Positions 8,860-17,330 of a DNA stretch of 64,000 bases are shown in pieces (position 1 is the stretch's first letter; every line of letters starts with the position of its first letter). Position numbers and translations under genes: made by a program. Under the pieces are notes generated by a model. The model made no database searches. It was not told the DNA's origin and was given only the letters and a program-made list of their open reading frames with translations. Origin of the DNA: Rhodobacter capsulatus (lineage in GTDB: Bacteria > Pseudomonadota > Alphaproteobacteria > Rhodobacterales > Rhodobacteraceae); contig NZ_QKZO01000006.1 of NCBI RefSeq assembly GCF_003254295.1, positions 80,819 to 144,818 on the forward strand. Direction: 5' to 3'.

Positions 8860-8860
8860 C

Positions 8861-10567
8861 ATGCAGATCCCCGCAGCGGAGCAGAAGAAGATCCCGATGC
8901 GGCTGCGGCTGTTTCTGATCGCGACGCTCGGCTGTGCCGTGCTGGTCACCGGCGTCGCGCTTCTGGTCGGCACGGCTGCCGTCACGGCCCCGGTGATCGC
9001 CTGGATTTTCGTGGCGGTGGCGGGGCTTGGTGCCCTGCGCGGCGACACCACGAGCGGCCGCGCGCTGGTCGCGCAGGGGCTTGTGGGGCAGGCGATCGCC
9101 TTCACCGCGGCGCTCTCCGGGCACCCCTGGCAGATCGACAGCCACATGATCTATTTCGCCGTTCTCGCCGCACTGGCGGCGATGGTCGATGTTCGGGTGC
9201 TGCTGATCTCGGCCGCGACGATCGCGCTGCATCACCTGGCGCTCAGCGTTCTCGTGCCCAGCCTCGTCTATCCCAGCACGGAGCCTTGGCCGAACATCCT
9301 GCGCACCCTGTTCCACGGCGCGGTGGTGGTGGCGGAAACCGCGGTGCTGATCACCAGCGTGATCTATCGCCAACGGATGGAAACCTCGCTCTCCACGCAA
9401 CTCGAGAGCGTGCAGCAGATGTCGCAAAGCGCCGAGGCGGCGCAACGCCGCGCCGAGGCAGCGGCGGCGCAGGCCGAAACCCGCCGCCACGAGTCCGAAA
9501 AGGTGGCGCAAGACGCCGAGCTGCTGCGTGCCGAGGCCGAGGAAACCGCCCGCGCCGCCGCCGAGGCGAATGCCCGCGCGATGGAGGCTTCGGCCCGTCT
9601 TTCCGACGAACGCAACGCCCATGCCGCGCGGCAGGAAGCGGTCGTCACCTGCCTGCGCGACGTGCTGCGGGCCTTGTCGAACGGCGATCTGACCGTGCGG
9701 CTGGCCCGGATCGAGGGCGGCGATTACGGCTCGCTCAGCGAAGATTTCAACGCCGCCGTGATCCAGCTGGCACAGGCGATCGGGGTGGCGCTCTCCTGTT
9801 CCGAGGAAATCACCGCGCAGATTGCCGACATCACCTCGGAGTCGGAAAACCTGTCTTCCCGCACCGAACGGCAAGCGCATGCGCTGGCCAATACCGCCGC
9901 GGCGATGAACGAATTGTCCAGTTCGGTGGGCTCGGCGGCGCAGATGGCGACTGCGGCCGCGCAGGCGGCCCAGGCGGCGGAAAAGATGGCGCGCGACAGC
10001 ACCCATGTCGTCAACGCCTCGATCCAGGCGATGGGCGAGATCGAACAAAGCTCGCATCAGATCGCCTCGATCACCTCGGTCATCGACGACATCGCCTTCC
10101 AGACCAACCTGCTGGCGCTGAATGCCGGGGTCGAGGCCGCCCGCGCGGGCGAGGCCGGGCGCGGCTTTGCCGTCGTCGCCTCGGAGGTGCGCGATCTGGC
10201 GCAGCGCTCCTCCGCCTCGGCGCGCGAGATTTCGACCCTGATCCAGTCGTCGGAACGGCAGGTGAAGACCGGGGTGGATCTGGTCAATCAGATGGTGACC
10301 ACGCTCGACAGCATCGTGTCGGCGGTGGAGAACATCTCCGCCCGGGTCGCCGAAATCGCCCGCTCGGCCGAGGAACAGTCGCGGGCGCTGACCGAGATCA
10401 ACGGCTCGGTCGAGCAGCTGGACGCGGTGACGCAACAGAACGTCGCGATGTTCGAGGAGACGACGGCGGCAAGCCGGGTGCTTTCGGGCATGTCGGCGCA
10501 GTTGCGCGCGGCGATGGTGCTGTTCCGCACCGACTCGATGGCGACGCCGCAGCACCGGGCGGCCTGA
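8861..10567 (+). CDS. Methyl-accepting chemotaxis protein with multi-span membrane sensor
   Basis: 568 residues. The N-terminal 165 or so form about 5-6 closely spaced transmembrane helices without a large periplasmic domain. A long Ala/Glu-rich coiled coil (about 165-265) follows, then a HAMP-like segment ([20 protein letters not shown]), then the cytoplasmic signalling domain with hairpin tip [20 protein letters not shown], which binds CheA/CheW. The C-terminus ends in TPQHRAA and has no CheR/CheB-tethering pentapeptide. No che genes are nearby. The start at 8861 is set by coupling to the preceding small gene. Sensing of membrane-associated or energy-state signals is plausible for this architecture but is an inference. 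Confidence 0.93.
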   Translation: MQIPAAEQKKIPMRLRLFLIATLGCAVLVTGVALLVGTAAVTAPVIAWIFVAVAGLGALRGDTTSGRALVAQGLVGQAIAFTAALSGHPWQIDSHMIYFAVLAALAAMVDVRVLLISAATIALHHLALSVLVPSLVYPSTEPWPNILRTLFHGAVVVAETAVLITSVIYRQRMETSLSTQLESVQQMSQSAEAAQRRAEAAAAQAETRRHESEKVAQDAELLRAEAEETARAAAEANARAMEASARLSDERNAHAARQEAVVTCLRDVLRALSNGDLTVRLARIEGGDYGSLSEDFNAAVIQLAQAIGVALSCSEEITAQIADITSESENLSSRTERQAHALANTAAAMNELSSSVGSAAQMATAAAQAAQAAEKMARDSTHVVNASIQAMGEIEQSSHQIASITSVIDDIAFQTNLLALNAGVEAARAGEAGRGFAVVASEVRDLAQRSSASAREISTLIQSSERQVKTGVDLVNQMVTTLDSIVSAVENISARVAEIARSAEEQSRALTEINGSVEQLDAVTQQNVAMFEETTAASRVLSGMSAQLRAAMVLFRTDSMATPQHRAA

Positions 10568-10586
10568 GCCCCCCCAAAAAACCAGA

Positions 10587-10614
10587 AACCCCCGTTGGCA
10601 GGGCCACGGGGGTT
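10587..10614. terminator. Bidirectional terminator between the chemoreceptor and rpsU
   Basis: AACCCCCGT and ACGGGGGTT form a perfect 9 bp stem with a 10-base loop. On the minus strand the stem is followed by TTCTGGTTTTTT, so it fits an intrinsic terminator for rpsU. On the plus strand it directly follows the chemoreceptor stop. Confidence 0.8.
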
Positions 10615-10653
10615 CGCGGTGCGGGCAAGCCCGCCAGCGTTATCAAACGCCTC

Positions 10654-10860
10654 TTAAAGTGCGCCTTCGCGCTGAGCTTTCTTCCGCGCCAGTTTACGGG
10701 CACGGCGAACGGCTTCAGCTTTCTCGCGCGCTTTCTTCACGGACGGCTTTTCGAAATGCTGCTTGAGCTTCATTTCGCGAAAAACCCCCTCGCGCTGAAG
10801 TTTTTTCTTCAGGGCACGAAGCGCTTGTTCGACGTTGTTGTCGCGAACGCTGACCTGCAT
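10654..10860 (-). CDS. rpsU: 30S ribosomal protein S21
   Basis: A 68-residue, strongly basic protein with the S21 signature [20 protein letters not shown] and the downstream [12 protein letters not shown] motif. S21 sits at the platform of the small subunit and helps mRNA initiation. It is divergent from the COQ9 gene, an arrangement common in alphaproteobacteria. The minus-strand hairpin at 10587-10614 terminates it. Confidence 0.97.
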   Translation of the reverse strand: MQVSVRDNNVEQALRALKKKLQREGVFREMKLKQHFEKPSVKKAREKAEAVRRARKLARKKAQREGAL

Positions 10861-10965
10861 GTGGTGTCACCACCTTCCTAAGTTTGAGTTGCATCAGTTT
10901 GCAGGAAGCGGCCATATAGCAAAGGTCTGGACATTTGTCCACCGCTGCCGCGCAAGGGAAAAGCA

Positions 10966-11646
10966 ATGAAAAACGACCATTTGGAGGCATCGCGCCTGCG
11001 GGCCGAGCTGCTCGAGGCAATCACCCCGCATGTGCCTTTCGATGGCTGGTCCGATCCGGCCTTTGCGGCGGCGGTGACCGATATCGGCGTCGATCCGACG
11101 CTGGCGCGTCTGGTCTGCCCGCGCGGCGCCATCGATCTGGCCGCAGACTATCACCGCGGCGCCGACCGGGCTTTGGCCGAGGCGTTGAAAGCGCAGGAGT
11201 TTCAGGGGCTTCGGTTCCGCGACAAGGTGGCGGCGGCGGTGAAGCTGCGGATCGGTCTGGTCGATGCCGAACTCGTGCGCCGCGCCAGTTCCGCCTTTGC
11301 CCTGCCGCAGAACATGGCCTTGGGCGGGCGCCTTGTCTGGGAAACCGCCGATACGATCTGGCTTGGCCTTGGCGACGAAAGCCGCGATTACAACTGGTAT
11401 TCCAAGCGCCTGACGCTTTCGGGCGTGTTTTCGGCGACGGTGCTGTTCTGGATCGGCGACGAAAGCCCCGATCACGCCGACACCTGGGCCTTCCTTGATC
11501 ACCGGATCGAAAACGTGCTGCAGTTCGAAAAACTCAAGGGCGGGCTTTTGCGCCTGCCCGGCCTGCGCGGTTTCCTTGATACGATTCGCGCGCCGGAACC
11601 GATGGCGGCACCGGGCAGTCTGTCGCCGCGGGGGGACAGGCCGTGA
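10966..11646 (+). CDS. COQ9-family ubiquinone biosynthesis protein
   Basis: 226 residues matching the bacterial COQ9 family: a TetR-like helical fold with RLRAELLEAITPHVPFDGWSD at the N-terminus and the family-typical LGDESRDYNWYSKRLTLSGV (about 140-160), which precedes the lipid-binding C-terminal helix ending VLQFEK. COQ9 binds isoprenoid lipids and supports ubiquinone biosynthesis, presenting quinone precursors to COQ7-type hydroxylases. It overlaps the next gene by four bases (GTGA), so a quinone oxidoreductase is translated with it, which fits quinone metabolism. Confidence 0.92.
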   Translation: MKNDHLEASRLRAELLEAITPHVPFDGWSDPAFAAAVTDIGVDPTLARLVCPRGAIDLAADYHRGADRALAEALKAQEFQGLRFRDKVAAAVKLRIGLVDAELVRRASSAFALPQNMALGGRLVWETADTIWLGLGDESRDYNWYSKRLTLSGVFSATVLFWIGDESPDHADTWAFLDHRIENVLQFEKLKGGLLRLPGLRGFLDTIRAPEPMAAPGSLSPRGDRP

Positions 11647-12632
11647 ACGCCCTGCCGCAAGCGATGCGCTGCATCGAGATCACCGCCCCCGGCGGCCCCG
11701 AGATGCTGAAACTTGCCAGCCGCGCCGTGCCGGTGCCGGGTCCGGGCGAGATCCTGATCGAGATCGCCTTTGCCGGGGTGAACCGCCCCGATGCGCTGCA
11801 ACGCGCGGGCGCCTACAAGGCCCCTCCGGGTGCCTCCGACCTGCCCGGGCTCGAATGTTCGGGCCATGTCGCGGCGCTTGGCCCCGGGGTCTCGGGCTGG
11901 GCGGTCGGCGATCCGGTCTGCGCGCTGCTGCCCGGCGGCGGCTATGCCGACTATGCCACCTGCCCCGCCACCCATGCCCTGCCCGTCCCCGCGGGGATCA
12001 GCCTGCGTGACGCCGCCTGCCTGCCCGAGACCTGCTTCACCGTCTGGTCCACCGTGGTGATGCGCGGCGGCCTGACCGCGGGCGAGCGCTTCCTTGTGCA
12101 CGGCGGCTCCTCGGGCATCGGCACGACGGCGATCCAGATCGCCCGCGCGCTCGGCGCCCGGGTCTGGGCCACCGCGGGCAGCGCGGAAAAATGCGCCGCC
12201 TGCGACAGCCTCGGCGCCACCGCGATCAACTACCGCGAGACCGATTTCGCCGAGATCCTGCGCGCCGAAGGGGGCGCGGACCTCATCCTCGACATGGTGG
12301 GGGGCAGCTATATCGCCCGCAATATCAAGGCTCTGGCCGATGACGGACGGCTGGTCTTCATCGCCTTCCTCGAAGGCCCGAAGGCCGAGATCAACTTCGC
12401 CCAGGTGATGCTGCGCCGCCTGACCCTCACCGGCGCGACGCTGCGCCCGCAATCGGACACCGCCAAGGCCGAGATCGCAAGGCAGCTGCGCGCCCATGTC
12501 TGGCCGATGATCGAGGCGGGCAAGGTGAAGGTGGTGCACGACAGCAGCTTCGCGCTGGAAGAGGCCGCCGCCGCCCATGCGCGGATGGAGACCAGCGCCC
12601 ATATCGGCAAGATCGTGCTGCGCCTGTCCTGA
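11643..12632 (+). CDS. NAD(P)H quinone oxidoreductase, PIG3 type (zinc-less MDR)
   Basis: 329 residues of the medium-chain reductase superfamily. It has the N-terminal GroES-like domain (ECSGHVAALGPGVSGWAVGDPV, shown here only as the C-S-G-H to G-D core) and a Rossmann domain with VHGGSSGIGTTAIQIA (about 150-165). The zinc-binding cysteines of alcohol dehydrogenases are absent, as in the quinone oxidoreductase/PIG3 branch. I use the GTG at 11643 because it overlaps the COQ9 stop and has GGGGGA upstream. An ATG at 11664 giving MRCIEITAPGG is the alternative and matches many PIG3 proteins. Confidence 0.88.
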   Translation: MNALPQAMRCIEITAPGGPEMLKLASRAVPVPGPGEILIEIAFAGVNRPDALQRAGAYKAPPGASDLPGLECSGHVAALGPGVSGWAVGDPVCALLPGGGYADYATCPATHALPVPAGISLRDAACLPETCFTVWSTVVMRGGLTAGERFLVHGGSSGIGTTAIQIARALGARVWATAGSAEKCAACDSLGATAINYRETDFAEILRAEGGADLILDMVGGSYIARNIKALADDGRLVFIAFLEGPKAEINFAQVMLRRLTLTGATLRPQSDTAKAEIARQLRAHVWPMIEAGKVKVVHDSSFALEEAAAAHARMETSAHIGKIVLRLS

Positions 12633-12645
12633 AAACGCCGGCTGG

Positions 12646-12712
12646 AAAGGGCGTATTTGCACCAGGAAAAAGCCCTGCCGTTTTTTCTTGGTTCAAATAC
12701 GCCCTTTCGCCC
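12646..12712. repeat. Intergenic palindromic repeat, family A copy 1
   Basis: A long imperfect hairpin lies between the convergent quinone reductase and RNase T2 genes. The left arm starts AAAGGGCGTATTTGCACC and ends GGAAAAA; the right arm is its complement with two mismatches and extends to CGCCCTTTCGCCC. The loop is about 9 bases (GCCCTGCCG). An almost identical element occurs in inverse orientation at 35693-35756, so this is a dispersed repeat and not just a terminator. It may still act as a bidirectional terminator here. Confidence 0.85.
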
Positions 12713-12714
12713 GC

Positions 12715-13350
12715 TTATCGCACGCGCTCCATCAGCGCATCGGGCTTGCGGCAATCGCGCCGCACATCCGCCCCGCAGGGCCGCGGCAGCAAGTCCTTCG
12801 TCAGGCAGATCCGCAGCTCGTCGATCCGCTCGCCCGCGCAGGTCACCCTCACCCCCTCGGGCGAAAGCCCCGGATTGGCCGCCAGAAACGCCGCTTCCAC
12901 AGCCGCGGCCGGCAGCCGGACATCCTGCGCAAGCTCTTGAAACGGAACGGGAATGGCGACGCTTTCATAGGCCTGCCGCGCCCGGGCGTAATAGTCCGCC
13001 GCCGCAAGGCCGGAACAGCGGCCGTGCTTCTTCCATTGATGCCAGGCCGCGCCATCCGAGCCCATGATATCCGCCATCGCCGCCGTTTGCGCCCGCGAGG
13101 GATCGCGCGAAGCGCTGCGACAGTCGCTCGGCCAGCCCGCCTCGAACTGCGGCCAAAGCCCGTGCAGAACGAAACTGGCACCGCTGCCCGGCTCGCATTG
13201 CCGGGCGTCCCGGTCCCGGCCCTCGGTCGCGCACCAGCCGGGCGACCAGCTCAGCGCGAGGACGTAATAATCGAACCTCCCCGCCCGCTCGCCTTCGGCA
13301 AAGGCGCCCGACGCGAGCAGAACTGCGGCACAAATGGCGAAAAGCCTCAT
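12715..13350 (-). CDS. Secreted ribonuclease, RNase T2 family
   Basis: 211 residues with a cleavable signal peptide (about 1-18, ending GAFA). The two catalytic segments of RNase T2 are present: FVLHGLWPQ (CAS I, His63) and HQWKKHGRC (CAS II, His104 and His109). T2 enzymes cut single-stranded RNA through 2',3'-cyclic phosphates in the periplasm or outside the cell, scavenging RNA. In CAS II the acidic Glu usual in HEWxKHG is Gln105 here; this could lower activity or be tolerated. GGAGGAAA precedes the ATG at 13350. Six or more cysteines fit a disulfide-stabilised exported enzyme. Confidence 0.92.
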   Translation of the reverse strand: MRLFAICAAVLLASGAFAEGERAGRFDYYVLALSWSPGWCATEGRDRDARQCEPGSGASFVLHGLWPQFEAGWPSDCRSASRDPSRAQTAAMADIMGSDGAAWHQWKKHGRCSGLAAADYYARARQAYESVAIPVPFQELAQDVRLPAAAVEAAFLAANPGLSPEGVRVTCAGERIDELRICLTKDLLPRPCGADVRRDCRKPDALMERVR

Positions 13351-13483
13351 TTTCTCTTTCCTCCGCAGCCATTCGGCCCTATATAAACCGGCAATTCCCC
13401 ACCAGAAATGGACCGCGGCCGGGGGGAACCGGGCCGCAGCCGGTTTCTCGGCCCGGGAGAGATATGTGTAGAGGATCGCTCCG

Positions 13484-14245
13484 ATGACGAACAAGCCCCT
13501 GATGGCGAAGGCCACCGCCGTTTGGCTCGTGGACAATACGACCCTGACCTTCAAACAGATCGCCGATTTCTGCGGCATGCACGAACTGGAAGTGCAGGGG
13601 ATTGCCGACGGCGACGTGGCGGTTGGCGTCAAAGGCTTCGATCCGGTCGGCTCGAACCAGCTCGACCCGCGCGAGATCGAGAAGGGCGAGAAAGACCCGG
13701 CCTACAAGCTGCGGCTGAAATTCAACGCCGCCGCCCTGGGCGAGGACAAGCGCCGCGGCCCGCGCTACACGCCGCTGTCGAAGCGGCAGGACCGGCCGAA
13801 TGCGATCCTCTGGCTGGTCAAGTTCCACCCGGAACTGGCCGATGCGCAGATCGCCCGCCTGGTCGGCACGACGAAACCCACGATCGCCTCGATCCGCGAG
13901 CGCACGCATTGGAACATCGGCTCGATGACGGCGATCGACCCGGTGGCGCTCGGCCTGTGCCGTCAGTCGGAACTGGATGGCGAAGTGCAGAAGGCCGCGA
14001 AGAAACGCGCCGCCGAGGGCGTGATGAGCGATGACGAGCGCCGCAAACTGGTCTCGACCGAGCAGAGCCTCGGCATGACCACCGAACCGCGCCTGCCGGG
14101 CAGCGGCATCGAGGGCTTCGGCCTCGCCCCGCGCGAGGAAGAAGCGGAGGATCCGAAAGACTTCTCGGATGCCGACAGCTTCTTCAACCTGCCGCATGAC
14201 GACGAGGACGAGGACGAAGACGACAGCCACGATCCGCGCCGCTGA
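13484..14245 (+). CDS. trcR: TrcR-type cell-cycle transcriptional regulator (DUF1013)
   Basis: 253 residues. The N-terminal 160 or so are the DUF1013 domain almost restricted to alphaproteobacteria: KATAVWLVDNTTLTFKQIA, then YTPLSKRQDRPNAILWLVK and TTKPTIASIRERTHWN. The C-terminus is a strongly acidic low-complexity tail (DDEDEDEDDS). TrcR was described as a regulator linked to cell-cycle transcription in this class, and the helix-turn-helix-like segments fit DNA binding. It is a monocistronic unit with its own terminator. Confidence 0.85.
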   Translation: MTNKPLMAKATAVWLVDNTTLTFKQIADFCGMHELEVQGIADGDVAVGVKGFDPVGSNQLDPREIEKGEKDPAYKLRLKFNAAALGEDKRRGPRYTPLSKRQDRPNAILWLVKFHPELADAQIARLVGTTKPTIASIRERTHWNIGSMTAIDPVALGLCRQSELDGEVQKAAKKRAAEGVMSDDERRKLVSTEQSLGMTTEPRLPGSGIEGFGLAPREEEAEDPKDFSDADSFFNLPHDDEDEDEDDSHDPRR

Positions 14246-14264
14246 TCGTCCCGCCGTTTCAAAG

Positions 14265-14299
14265 AAAGGGGCCCTTCCGGTGACGGCAGGGCCCTTTTT
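14265..14299 (+). terminator. Intrinsic terminator of the TrcR gene
   Basis: GGGGCCC and GGGCCC pair around a TTCCGGTGACGGCA loop and are followed directly by TTTTTC, 20 bp after the stop codon. This is a typical rho-independent terminator. Confidence 0.85.
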
Positions 14300-14325
14300 C
14301 AATCCTGAAGCGGCAACCGCGCGTG

Positions 14326-14402
14326 TTTCATCTTGCCACAAATACCTCGGGGGTCCGGGGGCGGAGCCCCCGGCGGGTCGCCTCGGGCGCAAGCCCGAGG
14401 CG
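14326..14402. repeat. Intergenic GC-rich repeat, family B copy 1, with extra hairpin
   Basis: The element begins TTTCATCTTGCC and AAATACCTCGGGGGT, followed by a CCGGGGGC-GGA-GCCCCCGG hairpin (14355-14373). A second perfect 10 bp hairpin (CGCCTCGGGC-GCAA-GCCCGAGGCG, 14379-14402) follows. The first part recurs at 19647-19692. It lies between the convergent TrcR and acyl-CoA dehydrogenase genes and may terminate the latter. Confidence 0.8.
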
Positions 14403-14416
14403 AAATCCTGCGCGGC

Positions 14417-16192
14417 TCAGAACTGATCGACCGACAGCCCCATCACGGTCTCCGAGCCGCTTTCGATCCGCGCCAGATGCAACCCGCAGGCGGGCAGGTG
14501 CCGCGCCATGTAATAGCGCCCGGTGGTGATCTTCGCCTCGTAGAAGGCCCGGTCCGACGCCCCGCCCTCCAGCGCCGCATGTGCCGCCGCCGCCATCCGC
14601 GTCCACATCAGGCCAAGGCAGACATGCCCCATCAGATGCATGAAGTCATAGCTGCCCGAAAGCGCCGCATCCGGGTTCTTCGCCGCATTCTGCAGGAAGA
14701 ACATCCCCGCCGCCTGCATCTGTTTTGACGCCGCCTTCAGCGGATCGGTGAAAGGCTTCATCCGGTCGTCGCCGTCATGCGCCTTGCACTCGGCCTTGAC
14801 CATCTCGAAGAAGCCCATCAGCGGCTTGCCGCCCTCGGCCGCCAGCTTGCGCCCGACAAGGTCCAGCGCCTGCACCCCGTTCGCGCCCTCGTAGATCATG
14901 GTGATCCGGGCATCGCGGACGAACTGGCTCATGCCCTGTTCCTCGATATAGCCATGCCCGCCCCAGACCTGTTGCGCCTGAACGCAGGCCTCGAAGCCCT
15001 TGTCGGTCAAAAAGCCCTTGATCACCGGCGTCATCAGCGAGATCAGCCCCTCGGCCTCGGCATCTTTCAGCCCATGCGCGCGGTCGATCAGCGTCGCGCC
15101 CCAGAAGGTGAAGGCCCGCGCGCCTTCAAGGAAGCTCTTCTGATCCATCAGCGCGCGGCGGATGTCGGGATGCACGATCAAGGGATCGGCCGGACCGGCG
15201 GGATTTGCGACGCCGGTCACGGCGCGCCCCTGCAGCCGGTCCTTGGCATAGGCCAGCGCGGCCTGATAGGCGGCCTCGGCCACCGCATAGCCCTGCAGAC
15301 CCACGCCCAGACGCGCCTCGTTCATCATCGTGAACATCGCGCGCATGCCCTTGTGCAGATCGCCCAAGAGATAGCCCGTGGCGCCGTCATAATTCATCAC
15401 GCAGGTGGCCGAGCCGTGAATGCCCATCTTGTGCTCGACCTTGCCGACGCTCACCGCATTGCGCGCGCCCAAGCTGCCATCCGCATTCACCAGCACCTTC
15501 GGCACGATGAAGAGCGAAATCCCCTTCGTCCCCTCGCCACCGCCCGGCGCTTTCGCCAGCACCAGATGGATGATGTTCTCGGCCAGATCGTGATCGCCCG
15601 CCGAGATGAAGATCTTCGTGCCAGTGATCTTGTAAGACCCGTCCGCCTGCGGCTCGGCCTTGGTGCGCAACAGCCCCAGATCGGTGCCGCAATGCGGCTC
15701 GGTCAGGTTCATCGTGCCGGTCCAGTCGCAGGCCACCATCTTCGGCAGATAGGTCGCCTTCTGCGCCTCGGTGCCATGCGCCTCGATCGCCGAGACCGCG
15801 CCATGCGTCAGGCCCTGATACATGTTGAAGGCCATGTTGGCGGAAACGAACATCTCGCCCACGGCGCAGTTGATCACATAGGGCATCCCCTGGCCGCCAT
15901 ACTCGGGGTTGCAATCGAGCGCGGTCCAGCCGCCTTCCTTCATCGCGGCGAAAGCCTTGTCAAAGCCCGCAGGCACGCGCACGGCGCCGTTTTCCAGCTT
16001 GCAGCCCTCGTGGTCGCCCACCGCATTCAAGGGCGCCAGCACCTCGGAGGCGACCTTGCCCGCGGCATCCAGCACGGCCTCGGTGAAATCGCGTTCCAGA
16101 TCGGCATAGCCGGGCACATCCTGCCCGGAGATCTTCAGAAGCTCGTGCAGCACAAACTGCATGTCGCGGATATTTGCGGTATAGTTCGGCAT
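14417..16192 (-). CDS. Acyl-CoA dehydrogenase, long (DmdC/AidB-like) form
   Basis: 591 residues, longer than the usual 380-residue acyl-CoA dehydrogenases. The extra C-terminal domain (about 460-591) is shared with the 3-methylmercaptopropionyl-CoA dehydrogenase (DmdC) group. The core has [25 protein letters not shown] and the catalytic-Glu motif [19 protein letters not shown]. It is an FAD enzyme that desaturates acyl-CoA at the alpha-beta position and passes electrons to ETF. The substrate cannot be fixed: DmdC-like, medium-chain or branched acyl-CoA are all possible. GGGAGAGG precedes the ATG. A MerR gene lies 36 bp upstream on the same strand, suggesting a two-gene acyl-CoA-responsive operon. 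Confidence 0.92.
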   Translation of the reverse strand: MPNYTANIRDMQFVLHELLKISGQDVPGYADLERDFTEAVLDAAGKVASEVLAPLNAVGDHEGCKLENGAVRVPAGFDKAFAAMKEGGWTALDCNPEYGGQGMPYVINCAVGEMFVSANMAFNMYQGLTHGAVSAIEAHGTEAQKATYLPKMVACDWTGTMNLTEPHCGTDLGLLRTKAEPQADGSYKITGTKIFISAGDHDLAENIIHLVLAKAPGGGEGTKGISLFIVPKVLVNADGSLGARNAVSVGKVEHKMGIHGSATCVMNYDGATGYLLGDLHKGMRAMFTMMNEARLGVGLQGYAVAEAAYQAALAYAKDRLQGRAVTGVANPAGPADPLIVHPDIRRALMDQKSFLEGARAFTFWGATLIDRAHGLKDAEAEGLISLMTPVIKGFLTDKGFEACVQAQQVWGGHGYIEEQGMSQFVRDARITMIYEGANGVQALDLVGRKLAAEGGKPLMGFFEMVKAECKAHDGDDRMKPFTDPLKAASKQMQAAGMFFLQNAAKNPDAALSGSYDFMHLMGHVCLGLMWTRMAAAAHAALEGGASDRAFYEAKITTGRYYMARHLPACGLHLARIESGSETVMGLSVDQF

Positions 16193-16228
16193 GGTCCTCT
16201 CCCTTGTCCGGTCTGCCGGGGGCGGGGA

Positions 16229-16612
16229 TCACTCGGCCATGCCGGCAAACCTCTCCTCGCCCCAGGCGATCTGCGCCGCCAACTCCCCGATCGCCAGATC
16301 AAGTTCGTCGCGCTGACGCTCCATCTCCCTCAGCCGCTGACGCGCCAGTTTCAGCGTCTCGGCCATCTGCGTCTTCTGCTGGTCCCCCATGTCATAAAGG
16401 TCCAGCAGCTGACGAATATCCTCAAGGCTGAAGCCGAAGCGCTTGCCGCGCAGGATCAGTTTCAGCCGCGCCCGGTCGCGCCGGGTGAACAGCCGTTTCT
16501 GCCCCTCGCGCAGCGGAAACAGCAGCTCCTTCGCCTCGTAGAACCGCAAGGTGCGGGGCGTCACCTCGAACGCATCGCACATCTCGCGGATCGTCATCAT
16601 GTCGTCACTCAT
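16229..16612 (-). CDS. MerR-family regulator, cotranscribed with acyl-CoA dehydrogenase
   Basis: 127 residues with an N-terminal MerR helix-turn-helix (MMTIREMCDAFEVTPRTLRF) and a C-terminal coiled coil rich in Arg, Glu and Leu. There are no metal-binding cysteines, so it belongs with the LiuR-like regulators of acyl-CoA catabolism rather than with metal sensors. The start at 16612 lies after a GGCAGG sequence; the more upstream in-frame ATG lacks a site. A palindrome TTTGCGTAACGTAA at 16633-16646 lies 20 bp upstream and looks like an autoregulatory operator. Confidence 0.85.
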   Translation of the reverse strand: MSDDMMTIREMCDAFEVTPRTLRFYEAKELLFPLREGQKRLFTRRDRARLKLILRGKRFGFSLEDIRQLLDLYDMGDQQKTQMAETLKLARQRLREMERQRDELDLAIGELAAQIAWGEERFAGMAE

Positions 16613-16632
16613 CCTGCCGCCCCCTTTGTCCC

Positions 16633-16646
16633 TTTGCGTAACGTAA
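16633..16646. promoter_or_regulatory. LiuR/MerR-like operator before the first MerR gene
   Basis: TTTGCGTAACGTAA is a near-perfect palindrome built on TTACGTTACG. It resembles the T-A-C-G-centred sites known for MerR-type fatty and branched-chain acyl-CoA regulators. Its position just upstream of the MerR gene fits autoregulation of that gene and the acyl-CoA dehydrogenase. Confidence 0.5.
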
Positions 16647-16686
16647 GGCGGCAGATCAAGCTTGCACCACCACATTACAAGTTTGG

Positions 16687-16739
16687 TTGACGCTTGCGTC
16701 ACTGTAACGTCGCGTCACGGTGACGTTGACGTAATGTCA
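16687..16739. promoter_or_regulatory. Cluster of three palindromes upstream of the first MerR gene
   Basis: Three palindromes occur in 53 bp: TTGACGCTTGCGTCA (16687-16701), CGTCACGGTGACG (16713-16725) and TTGACGTAATGTCA (16726-16739). All share the TGACG/CGTCA core. They lie between the two minus-strand MerR genes and upstream of the acyl-CoA dehydrogenase operon promoter, and probably bind one of the MerR proteins or another TGACG-type regulator. Confidence 0.55.
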
Positions 16740-16840
16740 GACCGAACAGCCCGGAAAAATGCAAAAGCCGGTCCCCGCCAAGGGCGGGCAAAGCGCGCGC
16801 ACAGAGTGAAAAAGGCCCCGCGCGGGGGCCGATTCGAGGC

Positions 16841-17209
16841 TCAGTCGGTCAGGATGCGGGCCACATCGTCGCGCAGCGCCCGCAGGTCGGTGACCGCGGC
16901 CTGCAGCTCCTCGAGCTGCTTGCCCAGCACGCCCAGCTGCCGGTCGGCCAGTTCGATCCAGGCGCGGTTCTGCGCCTCGGTGCCCTGATGGTCATAGATC
17001 AGAAGCCACTGCCGCAGCTCTTCCAGACTGAAGCCGAAGCGGCGCCCGCGCAGGATCAGCGTCATCCGCGCCACTTCGCGCGGGCCATAATAGCGTGCCC
17101 TGCCCTCCTTTTGCGGCGAGAGCAGCTCGATATATTCGTAATAGCGCAGCGTCCGCGGCGTGACGTCGAAACGCGCGCACATTTCCTTGAAGCTCAGCAC
17201 CTCTGCCAT
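16841..17209 (-). CDS. MerR-family regulator, divergent from thioesterase-MATE operon
   Basis: 122 residues; paralogue of the adjacent MerR protein, with which it shares the VTPRTLRxYE recognition segment and ILRGxRFGFSLEE. The C-terminal half is a coiled coil and lacks metal-ligand cysteines. A GGAGGGGGAGC site precedes the ATG at 17209. It is divergent from the thioesterase-thioesterase-MATE operon across 121 bp that contain a GTTGA-N7-TCAAC palindrome, so it is the likely regulator of that operon. Confidence 0.85.
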   Translation of the reverse strand: MAEVLSFKEMCARFDVTPRTLRYYEYIELLSPQKEGRARYYGPREVARMTLILRGRRFGFSLEELRQWLLIYDHQGTEAQNRAWIELADRQLGVLGKQLEELQAAVTDLRALRDDVARILTD

Positions 17210-17231
17210 GGCTTGCTCCCCCTCCGCGGCG

Positions 17232-17261
17232 AAGCTAACGCGCGGTTGACGCAGCATCAAC
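17232..17261 (-). promoter_or_regulatory. Probable promoter and operator of the second MerR gene
   Basis: On the minus strand TTGATG (17260-17255) and TAGCTT (17237-17232) are spaced by 17 bp and look like a sigma-70-type -35/-10 pair. The inverted repeat GTTGACGCAGCATCAAC (17245-17261) overlaps the -35 box, which fits control by a MerR-type regulator of itself and of the divergent operon. Confidence 0.4.
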
Positions 17262-17330
17262 CTCTCTTGCGCGGCCTGTGACTTGCCTTGATCGCAACGT
17301 CACGGCATCGTGGCCAAAACCGGAGGGCAC

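Noticed and set aside
12647-12720. Short frames inside the family A repeat that translate to similar peptides at both copies
   Set aside because: Their similarity comes from the DNA repeat itself; they lack ribosome-binding sites and run into neighbouring genes out of context.
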